NCBI GenBank assembly: GCA_009885955.1
Contig: VFJS01000033.1
Span: forward strand, 1 to 64,000
Length of the DNA stretch: 64,000 bases
DNA from: Spirochaetia bacterium
Lineage (GTDB): Bacteria > Spirochaetota > UBA4802 > UBA5550
Direction of reading: 5' to 3'
Numbering within the stretch: the first letter of the stretch is position 1; each line of letters opens with the position of its first letter. Positions 33,403 to 42,169 of this stretch are shown here, piece after piece. Made by a program: the position numbers and the translations under genes. The notes under the pieces were generated by a model, which saw nothing but the letters and a program-made list of their open reading frames with translations, was not told the DNA's origin and ran no database searches.

Positions 33403-34349
33403 CAGTGTATCCCTCCGCCTGCTATCCAGTCTGCCGTGAAGGTGATGATTATTCCCGCAACGAGTCCCGCGAGTGACGTCGCATACATGAGTTTCAGGCT
33501 TTCGATGATTGTATCTTTATCAAGCTCAATAACGGGGTCGCCTATATATGGCTTGTCAACCCTCATGCCGAAATATTTCGACGGGCCGCCGAGCCGGCAC
33601 CCCAGGGCTCCGGCAAAGGCTGCCTCGGGATGACCCGAATTGGGGCTTGCATGCTTCAGCCTGTCCCTGGCCATGATCTTCAATGTGCGCCTGAACTCCA
33701 TGCCGCGGAAAAATGCAGCTGCAGGAATTATAATGAATGACCCGATGCGGGCCGGGATGAAGTTCATGAGGTCGTCGGCCCGCGCACTGGCCATGCCGAA
33801 GTTGATGTAGGTTTCATTTTTATATCCCACCATGGAGTCCAGTGTGCTCACGGCCTTGAAGAGCATGGCCAGTGGAGCGCCACCGATAAAGAGGTAGAAC
33901 ATGGGGGACAGGATTCCGTCCACGGTGTTTTCTGATATGGTCTCCACCGCTGCCCTTGCAATCTCCCTTCCCTCCATTTCACCGGTGTCCCTGCTCACCA
34001 GCATGGAGATTTCTCTTCTTGCTCCGGCCAGGTCGCCGGCTGCAAGGCGGCCGTGGACCTTCAATGTTTCATCGCCCAGGGACTTCACTGCGAAGATCGT
34101 ATAGATGATAAAGATTTCCATGGCCGGGGATATCGACGCGGCGAGATACGCTGCAGCGTACGATGATGATGCAACGATGACGAGGAGCAGTAATCCTGCG
34201 GCCTTTTCCCAGGGCATTTTTCTGAGAACACTCTCCAGAATGGTGATGAGCTTTCCGATGAATTTTACCGGGTGGGGGAAACCTGCCGGGTCGCCGAATA
34301 TAAGGTCCAGGAGAAACCCTGCCGTTATATTAAAAGCGGTCATTGTCAT
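33402..34349 (-). CDS. cbiB: Adenosylcobinamide-phosphate synthase
   Basis: A 315-residue integral membrane protein of the CbiB/CobD(Pseudomonas) family. Family features seen: the FGDPAGFPHPVKFIG opening, RAAVETISENTVDGILSPMFY in the middle, and SPNSGHPEAAFAGALG with LGGPSKYFG. It attaches aminopropanol phosphate to adenosylcobyric acid in the membrane. The gene overlaps the end of cbiP by 20 bases and touches cobD. Confidence 0.94.
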   Translation of the reverse strand: MTMTAFNITAGFLLDLIFGDPAGFPHPVKFIGKLITILESVLRKMPWEKAAGLLLLVIVASSSYAAAYLAASISPAMEIFIIYTIFAVKSLGDETLKVHGRLAAGDLAGARREISMLVSRDTGEMEGREIARAAVETISENTVDGILSPMFYLFIGGAPLAMLFKAVSTLDSMVGYKNETYINFGMASARADDLMNFIPARIGSFIIIPAAAFFRGMEFRRTLKIMARDRLKHASPNSGHPEAAFAGALGCRLGGPSKYFGMRVDKPYIGDPVIELDKDTIIESLKLMYATSLAGLVAGIIITFTADWIAGGGIH

Positions 34350-35832
34350 GGCTGTTGATTATCCCGTAAATTTTTTTCATGTCGACACTTTCCCTCAAAA
34401 TCCCGGCGAGCCTGTCATATTCCCTGTCCCTGAATTCGCGGTAGGAGAGCGTTTCGATCAAAGGTTCCAACCCCTTTGATTTCCTCACATTGTTCACCAG
34501 GCGGCGCGAGAATTCGTGGCTGTCGAAGATACCGTGCATATACGTCCCCATGATGTTGTTGAGGAAAATTCCGTCCATGCCCGCCGCTGATTTTATGAAT
34601 TCCATCCCCCCGGGAACTCCGGTGGTTTCGCCCATGTGTATTTCGTAACCCTTCACTTCCAGTCCGCCGAGCCCTTCAGCATAGCCGCAGTCTATAAGAA
34701 CCGTTCCAGACGTTCTCACCGTGGTCTTGTCTTTCATGAGCACTGTTTCCACGGGCAGGAGCCCCAGGCCCTTCACCGTCGGCCTGGACGACTCAACGCC
34801 GTGGGGGTCATGGACTGCAGTACCGAGCATCTGGTACCCTCCGCATATGCCGGCGAGGAGTTTTCCTTTTTCGTGATGTTTCATGATCTCCCTGTCCATC
34901 CCTGTAGACCGGAGAAAGGAGAGGTCATCCAGTGTATTTTTGGTTCCGGGGATGATGATTATATCAGCGTCATCCAATGAACCGGCCGCGGTAACGAACT
35001 TAAGTTTCACATCGGGGAAGAGCCTGAATATGTCGAAGTCGGTGAAATTGGAAATATGGGGAAGCCTGATGACTGAAACTGATATTTCGCCGTTGATGTT
35101 GGCAGTGGAAAACTTATCGGTAACGCTGTCTTCATCATCTATGGCAAGGTCCATCCAGGGGATGACCCCGATTACCGGCTTTCCGATGATATCCTCGAGC
35201 ATTTTTATTCCCGGTTTAAGTATTTCAATATCACCCCTGAACTTGTTGATGATTATCCCCCTGACCCTTTTTTTCTCATGTTCATCAAGGAGGAGGAGGG
35301 TGCCGGCAATGGACGCGAAAACACCGCCCCTGTCGATATCGCCTGCGAGGACCACCGGAGCGCAGGCAATCTCCGCCATGCCCATGTTCACAATGTCCTT
35401 ATCCCTGAGGTTAATCTCTGCAGGGCTTCCGGCCCCCTCGATGACGATCATGTCATACTGTGACGCGAGCTTTTCATAGGCTTCGCGTACGATGTTTTTT
35501 GCCTCGGGCTTGAAGTTGTGGTACTCCATTGCCGACATGTTCCGGTAAACCTTTCCGTTTATGATCACCTGCGCGTTTTTATCCCCTGTGGGCTTGAGTA
35601 GAATCGGGTTCATGAGGACCGATGGTTCCAGCCTGCATGCCTCTGCCTGCACCACCTGGGCCCTCCCCATCTCTCCGCCTTCGGCCGTGACATAGGAGTT
35701 GAGCGCCATGTTCTGGGACTTGAAAGGGGCCACGCGATGGCCGTCCTGCTTCAGGATTCTACACAGCCCCGCGGTGATGATGCTCTTCCCCACGGACGAG
35801 GCGGTCCCCTGTATCATGATATTTTTTGCCAA
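34330..35832 (-). CDS. cbiP: Cobyric acid synthase
   Basis: A 500-residue glutamine amidotransferase. Residues 1-230 are the ATP-binding half (IQGTASSVGKS P-loop; MALNSYVT; ILLKPTGD), and about 260-440 the GATase class I-like half (LAGICGGYQMLG with the nucleophile Cys, and a YMHGIFD His). It amidates b, d, e and g carboxylates of adenosylcobyrinate a,c-diamide. The start is TTG at 35832, which gives the family N-terminus MAKNIMIQGT; an ATG at 35817 would cut it. It follows cobT by two bases. Confidence 0.94.
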   Translation of the reverse strand: MAKNIMIQGTASSVGKSIITAGLCRILKQDGHRVAPFKSQNMALNSYVTAEGGEMGRAQVVQAEACRLEPSVLMNPILLKPTGDKNAQVIINGKVYRNMSAMEYHNFKPEAKNIVREAYEKLASQYDMIVIEGAGSPAEINLRDKDIVNMGMAEIACAPVVLAGDIDRGGVFASIAGTLLLLDEHEKKRVRGIIINKFRGDIEILKPGIKMLEDIIGKPVIGVIPWMDLAIDDEDSVTDKFSTANINGEISVSVIRLPHISNFTDFDIFRLFPDVKLKFVTAAGSLDDADIIIIPGTKNTLDDLSFLRSTGMDREIMKHHEKGKLLAGICGGYQMLGTAVHDPHGVESSRPTVKGLGLLPVETVLMKDKTTVRTSGTVLIDCGYAEGLGGLEVKGYEIHMGETTGVPGGMEFIKSAAGMDGIFLNNIMGTYMHGIFDSHEFSRRLVNNVRKSKGLEPLIETLSYREFRDREYDRLAGILRESVDMKKIYGIINSHDNDRF

Positions 35833-35834
35833 AG

Positions 35835-36875
35835 TTACATCCCGATGTCAGCGAAGGTTCCCATCTCGCTCATTATTTTCGTTGCCGCCTCGATGATATT
35901 AAAGGCAAGCGCGCAGCCTGTCCCTTCTCCCAGCCTCATATCCATGCTGAGCATGGGATGGAGCCCCAGGTATTCCGAGATGACTTTTGTCCCCGGTTCT
36001 ACGCTCACATGCGATGTGAACATGAACTCTTTCACTGCCGGTTTGATTGCAGCTGCTATGACCGCGGCGGTGCCCGAGATGAAGCCGTCTATGACAATGG
36101 GCGTCCGTGCCGATGCAGCGCCGAGAAAGCATCCCGCCAGCCCTGCAATGTCCAGGCCGCCGAGCTTTGAGAGGACATCTATGGGGTCGTTCCTGTCGGG
36201 CATGTTCTTTTCCATTCCCCTCCTGATGACATCTTTTTTGTGCGTGAGCCCCTCGTCCGTGAGGCCGGCGCCCCTGCCCACCAGAATGTCCAGGCTCTCG
36301 CCGGTGAGTGCATGGAGGACCGCGCTGCTCGTTGTGGTGTTTCCGATCCCCACTTCCCCGGTACCCAGGAGGTTGTATCCATCCTTCACCGCAGCCAGCG
36401 CTGTTTCTATTCCAATTTCAATGGCCTTTACCGCCTCGTCCCTGGACATGGCCGGGCCCCTGGTGAAATTCATAGTCCCTTTCCTGATCTTCCGGTTAAT
36501 GATGCCGGGGGTTTTTATGTCGGTGAAGAGCCCCAGGTCAACGATCCTGAGGTCAGCGCCGGCATGTCTCCCCAGCACCGCTACCCCGGCCAGGCCCTTC
36601 AGCATTGTCTCTGCAACAAGAGCACTCACCTCTGCCGGGAAGGAGCTTACCTTCTCCTCGGTAACCCCGTTGTCGTTGCACATAATCAATATTGCCTTTT
36701 TGTTTATCCTGTTCACAGGCTTGCCGGTAATTCCAGCAAGCCGTTTCGCGATCTCCTCAAGTTTTCCCAGGCTCCCCGGAGGTTTCAGGAGGCTGTTGAG
36801 CCTCTCCTGCGCCTTTTCCATTGCATCCCTGTCGGGCTCCCCTATGGAGTCCACGGTTTTTTTCAGTAATTCCAT
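35835..36875 (-). CDS. cobT: Nicotinate-nucleotide--dimethylbenzimidazole phosphoribosyltransferase
   Basis: A 346-residue CobT. Recognisable stretches: LNSLLKPPGSLGKLEEIA, IMCNDNGVTEEKVSSFP, GEVGIGNTTTSSAVL, and VGRGAGLTDEGLTHKK, with the catalytic Glu in the C-terminal part (LRLGEGTGCALAF). It forms alpha-ribazole phosphate from nicotinate mononucleotide and a lower-ligand base. No bluB or bza gene is in the window, so the base may be made elsewhere or taken up. An AAGGATG site precedes the ATG. Confidence 0.95.
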   Translation of the reverse strand: MELLKKTVDSIGEPDRDAMEKAQERLNSLLKPPGSLGKLEEIAKRLAGITGKPVNRINKKAILIMCNDNGVTEEKVSSFPAEVSALVAETMLKGLAGVAVLGRHAGADLRIVDLGLFTDIKTPGIINRKIRKGTMNFTRGPAMSRDEAVKAIEIGIETALAAVKDGYNLLGTGEVGIGNTTTSSAVLHALTGESLDILVGRGAGLTDEGLTHKKDVIRRGMEKNMPDRNDPIDVLSKLGGLDIAGLAGCFLGAASARTPIVIDGFISGTAAVIAAAIKPAVKEFMFTSHVSVEPGTKVISEYLGLHPMLSMDMRLGEGTGCALAFNIIEAATKIMSEMGTFADIGM

Positions 36876-36913
36876 TTTTTATCATCCTTTATAAAATAAT
36901 TTTTTCTTAAACT

Positions 36914-37052
36914 CCATGCCCTCACCCCGCCTCTGGCGTGCCCTCTCCCGGTAGGGCGAGGGCTTCTTAAATAGAACAAGGGGTTTAAGCTCCTTGTTCT
37001 TGATCACCTTCTCCCCTCGCCCTATTTGGGAGAGGGGTCGGGGGTGAGGGCA
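36914..37052. repeat. GC-rich repeat family C, two inverted halves
   Basis: GCCCTCACCCCGCCTCTGGC with TCTCCCGGTAGGGCGAGGGC at 36917-36964, and the inverse form (CTCCCCTCGCCC...GGGGTGAGGGCA) at 37009-37051. Together they form a composite inverted repeat between cobT and cobC. Confidence 0.75.
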
Positions 37053-37059
37053 TTTTTTT

Positions 37060-37650
37060 TTACTTTTCATTCAACGATTTCAAATAGGCGTAGTCCCCGT
37101 AAAAGTTCAGCCGTGTGACTGAGCCGTTGTCGATCTGAAATCTCCATGACTCCTTAGGCGAGCCTAAAATGTAGTGCCCAAGAATGGACCGGATGCAACC
37201 CCCATGGGTCACTACTACGCCCGTGGTAAATTTTTTCTTCAAAAGTTTTTCCATGGCGCCTATGACCCTGGAGTTCATGTCACTGAAGCTCTCTCCGCCG
37301 GTGGCGTTGTTTTTTACCCAGTTTTTTTTCCACCTGGTGAAATCCTTTTCATACCGCTCACTGATTTCATGAAAGGTGAGCCCCTCCCAGAGGCCGAAGT
37401 CCATCTCCCTCAGCTCATTCGTAAATTTTATATCATTGGTAAAAATGATATCTGCGGTCTCCCTGCACCTTGTCAGGTCGCTTGATATGATAAAGTCCGC
37501 CTCTTCCTTTCCAAGTTTTTTTCTGAGCTTCCGGGCCTGGCTGCGGCCCTTCCTGTTGAGGCCGATGTCGGTTTTGCCGATGAACCTTCCTTCGCTGTTG
37601 TAGCTGGTCTCGCCGTGCCGTATCAGTATGATTTCCCTTGTGTTTTTCAT
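37060..37650 (-). CDS. cobC: Alpha-ribazole phosphatase-like histidine phosphatase
   Basis: A 196-residue histidine phosphatase: R11-H12-G13-E14 at the N-terminus, SDLTRCRETADI, FGLWEGLTFHEI, and a second catalytic His in VVTHGGCIRS. The position in the cobalamin operon supports alpha-ribazole-5'-phosphate dephosphorylation, but the family also includes phosphoglycerate mutases. It is bracketed by GC-rich repeats on both sides and is the only gene of the operon isolated in this way. Confidence 0.85.
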   Translation of the reverse strand: MKNTREIILIRHGETSYNSEGRFIGKTDIGLNRKGRSQARKLRKKLGKEEADFIISSDLTRCRETADIIFTNDIKFTNELREMDFGLWEGLTFHEISERYEKDFTRWKKNWVKNNATGGESFSDMNSRVIGAMEKLLKKKFTTGVVVTHGGCIRSILGHYILGSPKESWRFQIDNGSVTRLNFYGDYAYLKSLNEK

Positions 37651-37698
37651 GATGACTCCTGTTGCTTAATCTGAATTTCATTTTATCATTTAAACCGT

Positions 37699-37818
37699 AT
37701 GCCCTCACCGCGCTCTGCGCGCCCTCTCCCGGTAGGGAGAGGGCTTTTAATCCCTGATATCAATGCCGCCATCACCCCTCTCCCTATTCCGGGAGAGGGG
37801 CCGGGGGTGAGGGCATAC
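37699..37818. repeat. GC-rich repeat family C, two inverted halves
   Basis: GCCCTCACCGCGCTCTGCGC plus CCTCTCCCGGTAGGGAGAGG at 37700-37744, and the inverse form (CCCCTCTCCCTATTCCGGGA...GGGGTGAGGGCA) at 37775-37816. It lies between cobC and cobS; its partner is at 36914-37052. Confidence 0.78.
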
Positions 37819-37820
37819 AC

Positions 37821-38567
37821 TTAAACCACCGCCTTCCATATCACCATGGACAGCAGAAATATGATCCCCGATATTTCTATTACAGCGCCAAGGATGTCCC
37901 CGGTGACCCCGCCAATTTTTTTCTTTACATAGCCTGTAAAGAGGAGCGTGAAAATTATAACCGATGCTATTCCCGGAAGGGCTTTTTCCACGAGAAGGGC
38001 AGCCGCTGCTGCCGAGGCAATTGTTGTGGCCCAGAAAATCTCCTTCTTCCCTGTCCTCTCGATCAGTGCCCTGCCAAGGCCATGGTCGCTCCTGGCATAG
38101 GCCGAGACCCCGGCGCACCATGCAACCGACATCCGTGAAATTACCGGCATGGCAGCTATCACCGGGCCTATCTCTTTGAAGTCCATGGAAATGAGGAGCG
38201 CGAATTTGGCCATGAGAAGCAGTATTATGCCCAGGGTCCCGTTTGTGCCGATCCGGGAATCCCGCATGATATCCAGTATTTTTTCCTTCGGCCTGTTGCT
38301 GAAGATGCCGTCAAAGGTGTCTGCCAGCCCGTCCATGTGGAGGGCGCCGGTAATCATGGTTTCAGCGATGATCACAGCCATAACCGAAAGGGCCGGTTTC
38401 CCAACGAGGTCCATAACATGAAAGACCGCAAGCAGGATCAGCCCTATCAGGAGGCCGGCAGCGGGGGCAAAAATAACCCCCCTGGCAAAGGTCTCATCAT
38501 CGAAGGGGACATCCACGGGCACCGGGATTCTCGTAAAAAATTTAATCTGGAGAATTAATGCTCTCAT
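37821..38567 (-). CDS. cobS: Adenosylcobinamide-GDP ribazoletransferase (cobalamin synthase)
   Basis: A 248-residue integral membrane protein. The family start LQIKFFTRIPVP and the GALHMDGLADTFDG metal-binding segment are present, with the KILDIMRDSRIGTNGTLG stretch. It joins adenosyl-GDP-cobinamide and alpha-ribazole (phosphate). I start at ATG 38567 with a GAGAGG site; a TTG at 38585 lies within cobO. The stop is right next to a GC-rich repeat. Confidence 0.93.
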   Translation of the reverse strand: MRALILQIKFFTRIPVPVDVPFDDETFARGVIFAPAAGLLIGLILLAVFHVMDLVGKPALSVMAVIIAETMITGALHMDGLADTFDGIFSNRPKEKILDIMRDSRIGTNGTLGIILLLMAKFALLISMDFKEIGPVIAAMPVISRMSVAWCAGVSAYARSDHGLGRALIERTGKKEIFWATTIASAAAAALLVEKALPGIASVIIFTLLFTGYVKKKIGGVTGDILGAVIEISGIIFLLSMVIWKAVV

Positions 38568-38574
38568 AGCTGTG

Positions 38575-39105
38575 CTACCTCTCAATCCCGGTTCTCGCGC
38601 TGATCCCCCTGTTCAGCGGATGGCGTATGCACACCATCTCCGTGACCAGGTCGGCCATGTCAATGAACTCACGGGGGGCATTTCTGCCGGTGAGGATCAG
38701 TTCCATTGATCCGGGCCTCGATGCCGCCAGGGATATGGCCTTTTCCACGGTCATGAGGCCGTTGTGTATCACCACAAAGAATTCATCGAGGATGAGGATG
38801 TCGCACGATTCTTCCCGCATGATCGTTTCGGCAAGTGCCATCCCCTGTTCAGTTTCCGATGCCAGACCTATGAGCTCGTCAGGGCCCATGGATTTTATGA
38901 ATTTTCCGCTATGTTTGAATCCGTGGATTTCAAAATTTTTAATATTTCCGCCGATGCAGAGCACTTCGCCCGAATCACCGCTTTTCAGGAACTGGATCAT
39001 CTTTACCTTCATGCCCCTTCCAGCGGCCCTGATCCCCTGTCCCACTGCAGCAGTGGTTTTCCCCTTTCCGTTTCCGGTATATATCTGTATGAGACCCCTC
39101 TCCAT
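38575..39105 (-). CDS. cobO: Cob(I)alamin/corrinoid adenosyltransferase, CobO/BtuR type
   Basis: A 176-residue CobA/CobO/BtuR-family enzyme: P-loop GNGKGKTT, IQFLKSGDSGE, and ILDEFFVVIHNGL (DE pair). It adenosylates cobyrinate a,c-diamide or later corrinoids using ATP. The ATG at 39105 overlaps the cobU stop (TGATG) and has a GGGGG site; a TTG at 39108 also exists. Confidence 0.93.
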   Translation of the reverse strand: MERGLIQIYTGNGKGKTTAAVGQGIRAAGRGMKVKMIQFLKSGDSGEVLCIGGNIKNFEIHGFKHSGKFIKSMGPDELIGLASETEQGMALAETIMREESCDILILDEFFVVIHNGLMTVEKAISLAASRPGSMELILTGRNAPREFIDMADLVTEMVCIRHPLNRGISARTGIER

Positions 39106-39668
39106 CAATCCCCCTTAATCTTCACCGGAATCCCGGAGACCATAAAATATACAGTACCGGCCCTTGAAGCAATCATCTGGTTTGCGGTACCGGCAAAGTC
39201 CCTGAAGAACCTCCCTAGCGGAGAAGGGGGGACAATCCCCATCCCGGTCTCGTTTGATACAATGACTGCGGTGCCGGTAAAGTTTTCGGCGCCATGAATT
39301 AATTTTTCAGTTTCGTCGCGTATCGATTTTTTTACCCTTTCCATATATGCTGCCGGAGGGTTTTCCCAGTCTATATGTTCACCCAGTATCATGAGGTTCG
39401 AGACCATGATAGTCACGCAGTCAACCAGGATCCCCTCCATCCCGTGCCCCCCGTTCCTTATCAGCATGTCCATCTCCCGGTATCCTTCAACAGTAACCCA
39501 GCTGCTGTTCCGCCTGGTTCTATGGAGGGCAATCCTCTCCTTCATCTCTTCATCAAAGGGGACTGCGGTGGCGATGTAGAGCACTTTGTCGAACCCTTTA
39601 AAAAGCTCCTCGGCAAACCTGCTCTTGCCGCTCCTGGCCCCGCCTGTTATGAATATGAGGTCACCCAT
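39105..39668 (-). CDS. cobU: Adenosylcobinamide kinase / adenosylcobinamide-phosphate guanylyltransferase
   Basis: A 187-residue CobU. The P-loop is GGARSGKS near the N-terminus; the conserved His region is ALHRTRRNSSWVTVE (guanylylation), followed by ILVDCVTIMVSNL and VSNETGMGIVPPSPLGR. It phosphorylates adenosylcobinamide and converts the phosphate to GDP-cobinamide. It overlaps the end of cbiJ by eight bases. Confidence 0.95.
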   Translation of the reverse strand: MGDLIFITGGARSGKSRFAEELFKGFDKVLYIATAVPFDEEMKERIALHRTRRNSSWVTVEGYREMDMLIRNGGHGMEGILVDCVTIMVSNLMILGEHIDWENPPAAYMERVKKSIRDETEKLIHGAENFTGTAVIVSNETGMGIVPPSPLGRFFRDFAGTANQMIASRAGTVYFMVSGIPVKIKGD

Positions 39669-40413
39669 TCAGTATCTCCCCGGTCCTCTTCAAGAGAGCG
39701 CTCCTGTCATAGATGACCTCAGGGTATTGGATCACGGGGCGTTCTATCAGGACTATCTCAACACCTGAATCTACCGCGGCATCGAGCTTCTCCCTGATCC
39801 CGCCGTCGTCGCCGCTCTCTTTGGTCACCAGGTATTTTATTTCCAGCTCCCTGTATAGGGCTGAATTGAAGTCCCTTGAAAAGCTGAAGCTCATGGCTAT
39901 AATCTGCCCCGGCTGAAAGCCCTGCTGCTCGCAGGCCTCGATGGAACCCATGAAAGGGGCTATCCTGGCATAGAGCCTCTTTTTATCAAACCCTGAAAAA
40001 AAACTCATGTTATTGGTGCCTATGGTCAGGAGGATATTGCCGCTCTTTTTTTCAAGGTATGCTGCGGCTTCAATATAGCTCCTGAACCTGGTGCATTCGT
40101 AGCTGTCGACGTTCTCCCTTTCGTACCGGAGGTAGGGGATCGCCTGTTCCAGTGCAATGGCCATGGCGTTCTCCGATACCTCAATGGAGTAGGGATGGCT
40201 TGCGTCAATGATCAGCCTTACACAATGATCCCTTGCGAGCATGGATAGTTCGTCCTTCCCCTTTCTTCCCATGCTCACCGTCAGGTTTTCATGGCTCCCC
40301 ATGAGCCTGCTGCCGTATATCGTAGCCGTGGTGGCAATCACCCGGTAATTCATTCCAAGGAGTTCCCATGCAATCTCCCTGCCGCTCCTGGTCCCTGCTA
40401 TGACCCAGATCAC
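39661..40413 (-). CDS. cbiJ: Cobalt-precorrin-6A reductase
   Basis: A 250-residue CbiJ/CobK. The N-terminus WVIAGTRSGREIAWEL is the NAD(P)H-binding start; RLIIDASHPYSIEVSENA and LLTIGTNNMSFF are family stretches. I start it at GTG 40413, which forms a GTGA overlap with the cbiH stop and has an AGGGGA site eight bases upstream. A longer open frame to 40599 encodes a non-homologous, His/Arg-rich sequence that only mirrors cbiH. Confidence 0.9.
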   Translation of the reverse strand: MIWVIAGTRSGREIAWELLGMNYRVIATTATIYGSRLMGSHENLTVSMGRKGKDELSMLARDHCVRLIIDASHPYSIEVSENAMAIALEQAIPYLRYERENVDSYECTRFRSYIEAAAYLEKKSGNILLTIGTNNMSFFSGFDKKRLYARIAPFMGSIEACEQQGFQPGQIIAMSFSFSRDFNSALYRELEIKYLVTKESGDDGGIREKLDAAVDSGVEIVLIERPVIQYPEVIYDRSALLKRTGEILNG

Positions 40414-41144
40414 AGGACATATCCCCTTGGAGTGATCATCCTGTCCCGGCTCACATAGGTGTTTGAATTTCCGATGATGATAACCGTGGTCATGTCTATG
40501 TCGTGCTCCAGCATCCTGTTCAGATCGGTTATGGCGGAAACGCAGCCGTCCCTCATCGCATTTTTTACTATCCCCACGGGCGTTTCCCCGTTCCTCCATT
40601 TCAGAAGTATCTCCCTGGCCTCTTCTATCTGCGTGATCCTGGACATGCTCCTGGGGTTGTATATGCAGATTACGAAATCCCCCTGTGCTGCAAGGCCGAT
40701 CCTTTTTTTGATCACCCGCCAGTCCGTGAGGAGATCGGAGAGGCTTATGAGCGCGTGGTCGTGCATCAGGGGCGCTCCCAGTATTGATGCCGCTGCTGAC
40801 GACGAGGTTATGCCCGGAACGATTTCCACGGGCAGGCCGCTCCCGGCCTTTTCAGCCACTTCGAGCATGATGCCTGCCATGCCGTATACTCCAGGGTCGC
40901 CGCTGCTCACCAGTGCCACACGCTTTCCTTTTTCAGCCTCCTCAAGCGCCCTGCGGCACCGCTCCACCTCCTTCCTCATCCCCGAGGAGATGACCTCCTT
41001 CCCGCTGATTGATGCGCCGAGTAAATCTATGTATGTGCTGTATCCGATAATTACTTCAGCCTCGTCAATGGCTTCCTCGGACCTCCGGCTCATATGATCC
41101 CTTCCGCCGGGGCCAATGCCTACGACATAAATTTTGCCTCTCAT
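40410..41144 (-). CDS. cbiH: Cobalt-precorrin-3B C17-methyltransferase
   Basis: A 244-residue SAM-dependent methyltransferase of the uroporphyrin/precorrin family: GIGPGGRDHMS at the N-terminus, VSSGDPGVYGMAG, PGITSSSAAASILGAPLMHD, and FVICIYNPRS typical of CbiH/CobJ. It carries out C17 methylation and ring contraction. The ATG at 41144 overlaps the cbiG stop (ATGA) and has a GGAGGAG site; an upstream in-frame ATG at 41159 is less likely. Confidence 0.93.
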   Translation of the reverse strand: MRGKIYVVGIGPGGRDHMSRRSEEAIDEAEVIIGYSTYIDLLGASISGKEVISSGMRKEVERCRRALEEAEKGKRVALVSSGDPGVYGMAGIMLEVAEKAGSGLPVEIVPGITSSSAAASILGAPLMHDHALISLSDLLTDWRVIKKRIGLAAQGDFVICIYNPRSMSRITQIEEAREILLKWRNGETPVGIVKNAMRDGCVSAITDLNRMLEHDIDMTTVIIIGNSNTYVSRDRMITPRGYVL

Positions 41145-42169
41145 GGAATCTCCTCCCATAGTGCCAGCGTGATGCCGTTTTTTTTAGTCTTCTTCAGTAG
41201 CATGCCCCCGGTCCTGTTTGATGCGAGATATGCGCAGGGCTCGCACACCGACGCCACCCCGACTTTCTCCCTGACGTAATCCGAGGCATCGAACATCGCT
41301 TCAACTTTTTTTATCTCGTCAGTGGGGACAATGATGACCTCCAGTCCGAAATGCCTCCCGGCTTCCCTGATCCCCTCTTCATCCTTTTTCACGTCAATCG
41401 TGGCCAGGCATTTTATGCTTTCGCTGAAAATGCCGAGCTTCCCGAACACCTCATTCATGAATTCGATTATCTCCTGTCCCCGGATCCCCTTTTTGCAGCC
41501 TATCCCTGCGATAATGTTTCTCGGAGTGAGGAATACATGGGGAAGGGGAGGGCTTTCGATTTTTCTGGCGGATATGATGATGATACCGTCACTCACGATT
41601 GATGCGTCCTGCATGTCCGCATTATTCCTGAAGGGGTTCTCAATTTCCATGGAGGTAAGGTTCTCCACGGAAACCCGGTGCCCGTTCACAATGAGCGATG
41701 TGACATCCCTTGCCTTTGTCATGTCCGTTATTGCCAGGCCGTACCTCTCCGCGAACATATCCACAGACGGGAGGCCCTGGACATCGGAGGAGGTGGTTAT
41801 CACCGGTACTCCGCCTGTTATTTCAGCCGCCAGCCGTGCTGCCCCGTTGGCGCCTCCCAGGTGCCCTGAGAGGAGGCTTATGACAAACTCCCCCTTCTCA
41901 TCGATGACAAGGACTCCGGGGTCTCTTCTTTTGTCCTCGAGATGGTCCGCTATTGCCCTGACTGCGATTCCGGCCGCAGTGATGAATATGATAATGTCAT
42001 GCTTTTTGAAGATTTTTCCTGTGAATGATGCGATGCTGTCTACTATGAGGCCGCAGTCTTTACGGCTCCATTTGGGAAGAGTGTAGATGGTGGATGAGGG
42101 GATGCCTTCCCTGATCCTTTCTGCAAGGGCAAGCCCGCCCCTGGTGAGCGCTATGATTCCCCAGTTCAT
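41141..42169 (-). CDS. cbiG: Cobalt-precorrin-5A hydrolase
   Basis: A 342-residue CbiG. The N-terminal domain (GIIALTRGGLALAERI), the central LLSGHLGGANGAARLAAEITGG, and the C-terminal domain (GIGCKKGIRGQEIIEFM, CLATIDVKKDEEGI) are all present. It opens the delta-lactone ring releasing acetaldehyde, a step specific to the anaerobic route. It overlaps cbiF and cbiH by four bases each. Confidence 0.94.
   Translation of the reverse strand: MNWGIIALTRGGLALAERIREGIPSSTIYTLPKWSRKDCGLIVDSIASFTGKIFKKHDIIIFITAAGIAVRAIADHLEDKRRDPGVLVIDEKGEFVISLLSGHLGGANGAARLAAEITGGVPVITTSSDVQGLPSVDMFAERYGLAITDMTKARDVTSLIVNGHRVSVENLTSMEIENPFRNNADMQDASIVSDGIIIISARKIESPPLPHVFLTPRNIIAGIGCKKGIRGQEIIEFMNEVFGKLGIFSESIKCLATIDVKKDEEGIREAGRHFGLEVIIVPTDEIKKVEAMFDASDYVREKVGVASVCEPCAYLASNRTGGMLLKKTKKNGITLALWEEIP

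Noticed and set aside
35737-36894. A 385-codon plus-strand frame opposite cobT, and similar long frames opposite cbiP, cbiG, cbiH and cobO
   Set aside because: They are mirror frames caused by codon bias of the true minus-strand genes; their proteins are low-complexity Ser/Pro/Met-rich and lack ribosome-binding sites.
40414-40599. N-terminal extension of cbiJ
   Set aside because: It only mirrors cbiH in another frame and gives a His/Arg-rich sequence absent from the family; the GTG at 40413 with a good site explains the start.
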